Shown here in pieces: positions 7,012 through 10,887 of a stretch of DNA of 10,887 nucleotides. The stretch lies in NCBI GenBank assembly GCA_964486685.1, contig CAZAOE010000029.1:1-10887 (forward strand), in the 5' to 3' direction. Each line of letters opens with the position of its first letter. Within the stretch, counting starts at the first letter, position 1. Source of the stretch: JAIOTH01 sp964486685 (GTDB taxonomy: Bacteria; Patescibacteriota; Patescibacteriia; UBA1558; S5-K13). The notes below the pieces were generated by a model. It was given only the letters and a program-made list of their open reading frames with translations, was not told the DNA's origin and did no database searches. The position numbers and the translations under genes were made by a program.

Positions 7012-7605
7012 ATGAAAGAAAAAAAATGGTATAAAAAATGGTGGGCCATTCTATTGTTTATTATTGTTGGAATAACGATAATTTCGTCTTTGGGAGGTGA
7101 TAATACAAAAGTTAAGGAACTAGAAGAAGAGAATGCCAAAATTAAATTAGAATTAAACACGTTAAAAGAGAAGATAAGTAAATATTCAGATATAATCGCA
7201 TTAGAAGATGCTAAATCAGAAGAACAGAAACTTTTAGCAGAACAGCAAAGGAAAGAAGAATTGGAGGAAATTGAAGTTGAGACAAAACAGCTTCAAGAAC
7301 AGAAAAAAATAGAAGATGAAAGAAATAAATGGGAAGAGGTTTTTACTTTCAGCGGTTCTACTTCTAAAAAAAGTTCTATATTTAATGTAATAAAAGGAGA
7401 AGCAAAGGTTGTATGGAAACATCTTGGGAGCGGACATTTTAGTATCAATTTAATTCCAAAAGGTTCAGAATATGGAGAATTATTAGTCAATCATATAGGA
7501 GCAACTAGTGATGAAAGCTTTTTCTATCAAGCAGGTGATTATTTCTTAGATATTAACGGGGATACGCCTTGGGAGGTAACTGTTTTTCAAAATAAAAATG
7601 AATAA
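7012..7605 (+). CDS. Membrane-anchored coiled-coil protein with C-terminal beta domain
   Basis: This 197-aa protein has a basic N-terminus (MKEKKWYKKWW), one membrane helix at about residues 10-27, and a long Glu/Lys-rich coiled coil at about 31-108 (KVKELEEENAKIKLELNTL). A beta-rich domain follows at about 110-195, with WKHLGSGHFSINLI and the closing NGDTPWEVTVF. That last motif resembles small beta-sandwich domains in exported proteins that contain a G.Y.L.I....W.V pattern. The protein probably projects from the cytoplasmic membrane. Its TAA stop shares a base with the next ATG, so the genes are translationally coupled. I do not recognise a function; it has the same design (anchor, helical spacer, beta tip) as the protein at 5826. 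Confidence 0.78.
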   Translation: MKEKKWYKKWWAILLFIIVGITIISSLGGDNTKVKELEEENAKIKLELNTLKEKISKYSDIIALEDAKSEEQKLLAEQQRKEELEEIEVETKQLQEQKKIEDERNKWEEVFTFSGSTSKKSSIFNVIKGEAKVVWKHLGSGHFSINLIPKGSEYGELLVNHIGATSDESFFYQAGDYFLDINGDTPWEVTVFQNKNE

Positions 7606-7829
7606 TGATAATAACTGACGAACAAATTAAAAGGTTTCAATTTCTCTGGAAAAGGGATTTTAAAGAAGACATTGATAAAAAAATAGCCCGTGAAGAACTT
7701 TTACATTTTGTTAACTTAGTTGGTATGACTTATAAACCAATTAAAAAAAGTGATTTAGAAAAATATGATAACCAAAATATTACAAAAAAAGAAAGGAGCG
7801 ATTACAAAAATTATTCAAAAAAATGTTAG
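7605..7829 (+). CDS. Small helical protein, conserved short family (copy 2)
   Basis: This 74-aa protein begins ITDEQIKRFQFLWKRDFKED, followed by IDKKIAREELLHFVNLVGMTYKPI, and ends in a charged tail. It aligns without gaps to the 58-aa protein at 5645, sharing E..I..FQ, the I at the helix junction and the A.E motif. It starts on the last base of the upstream stop (TAATG) and overlaps the next gene by seven bases, which ties it to an operon with a membrane-anchored protein. The function is unknown; the repeated linkage to membrane proteins hints at an accessory or adaptor role. Confidence 0.72.
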   Translation: MIITDEQIKRFQFLWKRDFKEDIDKKIAREELLHFVNLVGMTYKPIKKSDLEKYDNQNITKKERSDYKNYSKKC

Positions 7830-8377
7830 AAAAAATATTAAAAAATGTTCTTGAAATTTTAGATACTTCCAAGAGATTAGCACCTGCTTATTATACTAGC
7901 AATTATAATAGAAAAGATATAAATTTCACTAGACCCAAGACTTATTTGATTGATTTTAATGATTTAACGCCAATTGACGAATATGAATTAGCTAGTTACG
8001 TCTGGCAAGGATTACCTAATAGTGAATTATATGGAAAAGAAGGTCACTACCTAAGTGCGATAGTAATAATTGCCGAAGATATAACTATGGGAGCTTTTAT
8101 TGTGAATAGATTGGGGCATAGAGAATTAAATTCTGATCTTACTAGAGAAATTATTGAAAAAAGACTAAATTTTTTTATGGACAAAGGTTATCCATCAGAT
8201 ATTATACTTTCTGATAGGAATATAAGAGAATATTTTTACAAATGTGAAAAATTTGGCACTGAGAGAGCTAATTTAAACGATAAAAGAGAAAAAGACTTGA
8301 GTGGTCTTGGTCTTGCTTTTACAGATAATGAAAAATTGCTCTTTTATTATCAAAAATTAAGACAAATAGTAAATTAA
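7823..8377 (+). CDS. Hypothetical soluble protein, 184 aa
   Basis: I do not recognise this protein. It has no membrane segment or signal peptide and a mixed alpha/beta composition. Notable parts are an aromatic-rich N-terminal region (APAYYTSNYNRKDINFTRPK), LIDFNDLTPIDEYELASYVW, a hydrophobic strand LSAIVIIAEDITMGAFIVNRLG in the middle, and a charged helical C-terminus ending FYYQKLRQIVN. The ATG at 7823 overlaps the upstream stop by seven bases, consistent with translational coupling. A purine stretch AAAGGAG lies about 25 bases upstream, too far to act as a normal ribosome binding site. Confidence 0.7.
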   Translation: MLEKILKNVLEILDTSKRLAPAYYTSNYNRKDINFTRPKTYLIDFNDLTPIDEYELASYVWQGLPNSELYGKEGHYLSAIVIIAEDITMGAFIVNRLGHRELNSDLTREIIEKRLNFFMDKGYPSDIILSDRNIREYFYKCEKFGTERANLNDKREKDLSGLGLAFTDNEKLLFYYQKLRQIVN

Positions 8378-8387
8378 TTTTAAATAT

Positions 8388-8555
8388 ATGAAAAAATTAA
8401 TCAAAAAAGATGCTGTAAATTTTATCTTATTTGTAATTTTTTTATCGCTTGGGACATACTTCATTGTAATTGAAATATGGCTATGGCCCGTTAAAGTTGT
8501 AATCTTTGTTATTTTAGTTTTGGTTTTGAAGTCGATGATTTTTTCAAAGAAGTAA
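8388..8555 (+). CDS. Membrane microprotein, 55 aa
   Basis: This short frame (MKKLIKKDAVNFILFVIFLS...) encodes a lysine-rich N-terminus and two hydrophobic segments (about residues 11-28 and 33-50) around IEIWLWPVK, then SMIFSKK. The lysines at both ends fit a hairpin-like membrane protein with both ends inside. The start context AAATATATG is shared with genes at 5826, 8569 and 9753, and the frame begins ten bases after the preceding stop, so I regard it as real. No family is recognised. Confidence 0.6.
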   Translation: MKKLIKKDAVNFILFVIFLSLGTYFIVIEIWLWPVKVVIFVILVLVLKSMIFSKK

Positions 8556-8568
8556 ATAAAAAAAATAT

Positions 8569-8739
8569 ATGAAGCTTTCAAAAAAGGATATTATGTTATT
8601 CAGAAAGTTAAATATAATATTTGCACTTATTTCTATTTTAATAACTATATTTGTAAATAAAATGATTGGAGCAGGTTTATTGGCTTTAAGTTTGTTTTTT
8701 TTGTTTACTCCCTATAAGAAAGGAGATGATATAAAATAA
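8569..8739 (+). CDS. Membrane microprotein, 56 aa
   Basis: This 56-aa frame encodes MKLSKKDIMLFRKLN, two membrane segments (about residues 14-30 and 33-49) and a charged end, PYKKGDDIK. It starts 13 bases after the previous microprotein, with the same AAATATATG context, and has the same length and layout. The two may be diverged duplicates or partners. The function is unknown. Confidence 0.58.
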   Translation: MKLSKKDIMLFRKLNIIFALISILITIFVNKMIGAGLLALSLFFLFTPYKKGDDIK

Positions 8740-8884
8740 TTTAAACATTCTCCATATAATAAGTTCGAAGAGTAGGAATTAAATCAATTTTATTTTGTGA
8801 TTGGATAGAGATTTTTGATACAAATAATGATTTTTATATACTAAAAAAGGGGTAAATTAAAGAATAATTTAGTGAAAAAAATAG

Positions 8885-8917
8885 TTTTACCAAAAAAGCT
8901 CTATTTTAGTGGTAAAA
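8885..8917. repeat. 8-bp inverted repeat / hairpin
   Basis: TTTTACCA (8885-8892) and TGGTAAAA (8910-8917) are perfect complements, separated by 17 bases that can add an AAAA/TTTT pairing with a two-base bulge. Two of the TTTAGTG motifs flank or lie in it. No T-run follows, so it is not a typical terminator; an operator or origin hairpin is possible. Confidence 0.5.
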
Positions 8918-8944
8918 AGGTATAAAATTGTTAATTTTAGTGAT

Positions 8945-9185
8945 AAAAAAACATCAGAAGTTGGCATAAAAAACATCAGAAGTTATTAAAGAAAATGTCA
9001 GTAAATAGCATAAAAAATGTCAGTAAAAAAAACATAGGAAAAGGGGATAAAAAATATAGGAAATAATAAGAAAAAATGTCAATAAACAGGCAAAAAAATG
9101 TCAATAAAAAATATCAGGAGCTATTAAAAAAATGTCGGAAGTAAGCATAAAAAATGTCGGTAAAAAATTGAAAAAATACCAAACT
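8945..9185. repeat. A-tract repeat array with 22-bp period
   Basis: Degenerate units consist of a run of 5-7 A followed by a core such as CATCAG, ATGTCRG, ATGTCAATAA or ATATAGG. Core starts fall at 8951, 8973, 8995 and 9017; then 9032, 9054, 9076 and 9098; then 9111, 9132, 9154 and 9176. Within each block the spacing is 22 bases (21 once). Neighbouring units often match each other better than distant ones (for example CATCAGAAGTT twice, ATGTCAGTAAA twice, ATGTCAATAAA twice), suggesting local duplication. The period is not a multiple of three, which argues against coding repeats. It is about two helical turns, so the A-tracts are in phase and the DNA should be curved. Iteron or centromere function is inference. 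Confidence 0.75.
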
Positions 9186-9212
9186 TAAAATCAAAAACTA
9201 ACTAAAAATTTG

Positions 9213-9241
9213 TTGTCAAACCTTGTTAGCAATGGTATTCT
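9213..9241 (+). promoter_or_regulatory. Promoter for the SHOCT-protein gene
   Basis: TTGTCA (9213-9218) and TATTCT (9236-9241) are separated by exactly 17 bases, with an extended -10 TG at 9233-9234. A start near 9248 would give a leader of about 36 bases before the ATG at 9285. This is the best housekeeping-type promoter in the window and directly follows the 22-bp array, so proteins bound there could control it. Confidence 0.65.
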
Positions 9242-9284
9242 TTAATTAGAACCTTAAACTATTTATCATTAAAAAATAAATAAT

Positions 9285-9713
9285 ATGGACAACAACATTC
9301 TAATGGTTATAAAGGGTAGTAAGTTATTATCTAATACTTGGAAGCAAGAACTACAAATTAAAAAAGATGGCGTATATGGCGAAACTTTAGTTGTAGGCAA
9401 AAGAGTAAAAATGCATTTACCTTACGAAAATATAGCTCAAGTTAATCTTACAAGAGGGGCTTTATCTGCTGATATTGAAATAATAAATAAAGGGGGTAGC
9501 GGAAATTTAGTAGTAAAAGCATTAAAGAAAAAAGAAGCTGAGATAGCAAAAGAATTGATTGATAAAAAGAGAGTAGAAACTCAATCAAATAACAGTTCAC
9601 AAAATAATAATAGTGTTGCTGATGAAATTAAGAAATTAGCTGAACTAAAAGAACAAAAAATTATTACTGAGGAAGAATTTCAAGCTAAGAAAAAACAAAT
9701 TTTAGGAATATAA
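9285..9713 (+). CDS. PH-like domain protein with C-terminal SHOCT motif
   Basis: This 142-aa soluble protein has two parts. Residues 1-95 form a beta-rich, bacterial PH-like domain (VKMHLPYENIAQVNLTRG followed by alternating strands). A Ser/Asn/Gln linker (99-110) leads to a SHOCT motif at about 111-140: IKKLAELKEQKIITEEEF, then KKKQILGI. SHOCT is a short C-terminal oligomerisation or adaptor motif found in many membrane-linked and phage proteins; the exact role here is unknown. The gene has its own promoter at 9213-9241 and is followed 39 bases later by a membrane-protein gene, a likely partner. The domain call for SHOCT is strong and for the PH-like fold moderate. Confidence 0.8.
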   Translation: MDNNILMVIKGSKLLSNTWKQELQIKKDGVYGETLVVGKRVKMHLPYENIAQVNLTRGALSADIEIINKGGSGNLVVKALKKKEAEIAKELIDKKRVETQSNNSSQNNNSVADEIKKLAELKEQKIITEEEFQAKKKQILGI

Positions 9714-9752
9714 TTTTTATATTTGTTGCAAGTAAAGAACAATTTTTAATAT

Positions 9753-10334
9753 ATGGAAAGTTTATTAGGGAATGATTGGTATTACACATTAAGCACAATA
9801 GCACAGGTTTTTGCAGCTATTTTGGGATTTTATTCCATATTTGTAATTTTTAAAGTTGAAAAAATAAATGTGTTTATTGAAGAATTAAGATCCATTTTAA
9901 TAAGATTAATTGCATCAGCAGAAACTCATAAAAATATAAATTCAGCTCCTAAAAAGTCAGAGGTAGACGAACAGACGCTTATTGATTTGAATAATGAAAG
10001 TTTACTGAAAAGAGCAAAAAGTGCTCTAAGAATAGCAAAAGAAATGAAGATGAGGGTGAGTTATAGTAGCGATAGAATGAGTTATAGAAGAATGGAAAAT
10101 ATTCCATTAACTTTTGAAAACGAATTAAGACGTAAGAAAGAAGTAATAAATTCTTTTAAGATAAATTTAATTTTATTATTATTTATCGTTTTTTTTACTA
10201 TAATTTCACTTGGGAGTTCAAATTTTGTTAATACAAATTATTTAAGAAATTTTATCTTGTTTTTAAGTATTTTTTTGTCGATTATTGTGAGCATCTCTTT
10301 TTCAATAAGTATTTTTAAAATAGTAAAAGAATAA
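9753..10334 (+). CDS. Three-TM membrane protein with internal charged domain
   Basis: This 193-aa protein has one membrane helix at about residues 10-33 (TLSTIAQVFAAILGFYSIF), a cytoplasmic-type charged helical region at about 36-134, and two C-terminal membrane helices at about 135-155 and 164-188. The internal part contains IRLIASAETHKN and LLKRAKSALRIAKEMKM. I do not recognise a catalytic motif. It starts in the shared AATATATG context and ends shortly before an intrinsic terminator, so it is the last gene of the unit that begins at 9285. The function is unknown; signalling or pore-forming roles are only speculation. Confidence 0.75.
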   Translation: MESLLGNDWYYTLSTIAQVFAAILGFYSIFVIFKVEKINVFIEELRSILIRLIASAETHKNINSAPKKSEVDEQTLIDLNNESLLKRAKSALRIAKEMKMRVSYSSDRMSYRRMENIPLTFENELRRKKEVINSFKINLILLLFIVFFTIISLGSSNFVNTNYLRNFILFLSIFLSIIVSISFSISIFKIVKE

Positions 10335-10365
10335 TCTATAACAATAGCTCTTGAAGAGTAAAAAT

Positions 10366-10386
10366 AAAGCCCTGCGGGGCTTTTAG
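10366..10386. terminator. Intrinsic terminator, probably bidirectional
   Basis: AAAGCCC (10366-10372) and GGGCTTT (10377-10383) pair perfectly around TGCG, with T's following on the plus strand and an A-rich stretch before the stem that gives T's on the minus strand. It ends the rightward unit at 10334 and can also serve the minus-strand gene ending at 10420. Confidence 0.85.
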
Positions 10387-10419
10387 TGGTTTTAGTTTAG
10401 TTGGAAAATATAAAAGAGC

Positions 10420-10680
10420 CTAGCCTTTACTTTTTTTAAATAAAAAATGAAGCAATTGTTGATTATCATAAGCGGCAGAAGAATATGAAACTTTGATAAT
10501 TCTTTTCATATTATCAAGACCAATTTCTAAAGGGGATACTTTATTGCTGGCAAAATATGTAGCTTTTAATTTGCTATTTGGTAAAGTATCACTAAGACTA
10601 AAATCTACACCACTACCAGGGTCCATATCCTCTAAGATAGCCGGCATATCTATTATGTTTGATTTTCTCTTTTTAATCAT
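10420..10680 (-). CDS. Hypothetical protein, 86 aa, apparently leaderless
   Basis: This 86-aa protein (MIKKRKSNIIDMPAILEDMD...) has a basic start, an acidic patch DMDPGSGVDFSLSD, then SKLKATYFASNKVSPLEIG and a basic helical end, NQQLLHFLFKKSKG. No membrane segment or known motif is seen. It is preferred over the overlapping plus-strand frame because a good promoter lies exactly upstream (TATAAT, the complement of 10687-10692) and a terminator lies downstream at 10366-10386. The role is unknown. Confidence 0.62.
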   Translation of the reverse strand: MIKKRKSNIIDMPAILEDMDPGSGVDFSLSDTLPNSKLKATYFASNKVSPLEIGLDNMKRIIKVSYSSAAYDNQQLLHFLFKKSKG

Positions 10681-10686
10681 ATCTTA

Positions 10687-10714
10687 ATTATACACATCTA
10701 ATCTAAAAGGTAAA
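10687..10714 (-). promoter_or_regulatory. Promoter of the 86-aa gene, leaderless transcript likely
   Basis: On the minus strand, TTTACC (complement of 10709-10714) and a consensus TATAAT (complement of 10687-10692) are 16 bases apart. Six bases separate the -10 box from the ATG at 10680, so transcription should start at or next to the start codon. Confidence 0.55.
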
Positions 10715-10837
10715 CTATGCTACAATTCCAATTCTTTTGATTTCTTTATCAATTTCATTGCAAATTAAGATTAAATTGTATCTTTCGTTGTATTTATGGT
10801 TTAATATAGTTCGTGGTATAGACACATCGCTCACCAT
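10715..10837 (-). CDS. Possible 40-aa protein
   Basis: This minus-strand frame begins MVSDVSIPRTILNHKYNERY and continues NLILICNEIDKEIKRIGIVA. It is short, but TATAAT (complement of 10842-10847) lies four bases before the ATG, as in the neighbouring leaderless gene, and a terminator hairpin sits just upstream of that. No family is recognised and no -35 is seen. It may also be chance. Confidence 0.35.
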   Translation of the reverse strand: MVSDVSIPRTILNHKYNERYNLILICNEIDKEIKRIGIVA

Positions 10838-10846
10838 TAAAATTAT

Positions 10847-10872
10847 AAAATCAAGCAACCCTTGATTTTTTT
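10847..10872 (+). terminator. Intrinsic terminator-like hairpin
   Basis: AAAATCAAG (10847-10855) and CTTGATTTT (10861-10869) form a perfect 9-bp stem around CAACC, followed by further T's to 10872. No plus-strand gene precedes it closely. It may mainly isolate the small minus-strand frame from transcription arriving from the right. Confidence 0.55.
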
Positions 10873-10887
10873 ATTCAAAATGTTAAA

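Larger units (their letters stand above)
8740..9284. other. 545-bp gene-free region with hairpin and phased repeats
   Basis: No credible reading frame occurs on either strand. The left 130 bases are plain AT-rich sequence. After that come three TTTAGTG motifs (8868, 8905, 8936), a hairpin (8885-8917), the 22-bp periodic array (8945-9185) and a promoter (9213-9241). The density of repeats points to a cis-acting site such as a replication origin, partition site or regulatory region rather than a decayed gene. Confidence 0.55.

Noticed and set aside
8945..9185. CRISPR array
   Set aside because: Spacing is regular, but the repeats are degenerate, there are no unique 30-40 base spacers, and no cas genes are visible.
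8995..9189. Short peptides with similar starts (MSVNSIKNVSKK, MSINRQKNVNKK, MSEVSIKNVGKK)
   Set aside because: They arise from the 22-bp repeats, are about 18-24 codons long, fall in different frames and lack starts or promoters of their own.
10493..10687. Plus-strand 64-aa frame overlapping the 86-aa gene
   Set aside because: The minus-strand gene has a promoter directly upstream and a terminator downstream; the plus frame has neither.
60..10887. Second attachment site (copy of the tRNA-Pro 3' end)
   Set aside because: Scanning for the T-arm and acceptor sequence found no second copy in the window.
1..10887. Alternative genetic code with TGA read as glycine
   Set aside because: TGA acts as the stop of the HTH gene in an ATGA overlap, and other genes are full length under the standard bacterial code.

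Overview
The window is an AT-rich accessory region. It looks like one end of an integrated element lying against the 3' half of a tRNA-Pro(UGG) gene. Several traits suggest a Candidate Phyla Radiation (Patescibacteria) genome: very low GC, starts in AT-rich contexts without clear Shine-Dalgarno sequences, a serine recombinase whose frame runs antisense into a tRNA (ending in the familiar VGLEPTTS readthrough peptide), a PH-like/SHOCT protein, and two copies of a tiny helical protein family that I recall from such genomes. The taxonomic call is inference. TGA, TAA and TAG all serve as stops, so no recoding is needed.

Layout, left to right. Bases 1-55 are the anticodon arm, T arm and acceptor 3' strand of tRNA-Pro, with encoded CCA. 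A large serine recombinase occupies the minus strand from 1805 to beyond the left edge, and its last codons are the complement of the tRNA. A 116-bp divergent spacer carries a 15-bp repeat next to both starts. Rightward then comes a tight three-gene run: a small MerR/excisionase-like HTH protein, a 491-aa protein with a C-terminal PD-(D/E)XK nuclease core, and a 448-aa Schlafen/AlbA_2-domain protein. I read this run as a candidate defence module carried by the element.

At about 4930-5200 a promoter-like sequence precedes a GC-rich island (about 47 percent GC) with strong inverted repeats. I call it a candidate structured RNA or leader that could switch between two 13-bp pairings just upstream of a membrane-protein gene. 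Next is a series of small and mostly membrane-anchored proteins: a four-TM protein, a 58-aa helical protein, a TM-TPR-like-beta protein, a TM-coiled-coil-beta protein, a second member of the 58-aa family, an unknown 184-aa protein, and two tandem 55-56 aa membrane microproteins. Several overlap or nearly touch.

A 545-bp gene-free stretch (8740-9284) holds a hairpin and an array of A-tract repeats with 22-bp spacing in three blocks. The array could be an iteron, centromere or curved-DNA site. It is followed by a good extended -10 promoter, the PH-like/SHOCT gene and a three-TM protein, closed by an intrinsic terminator. The right end carries an 86-aa minus-strand gene with an apparently leaderless promoter, a possible 40-aa minus-strand gene and another terminator hairpin. 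No second attachment site is visible, so the far end of the element must lie outside the window.
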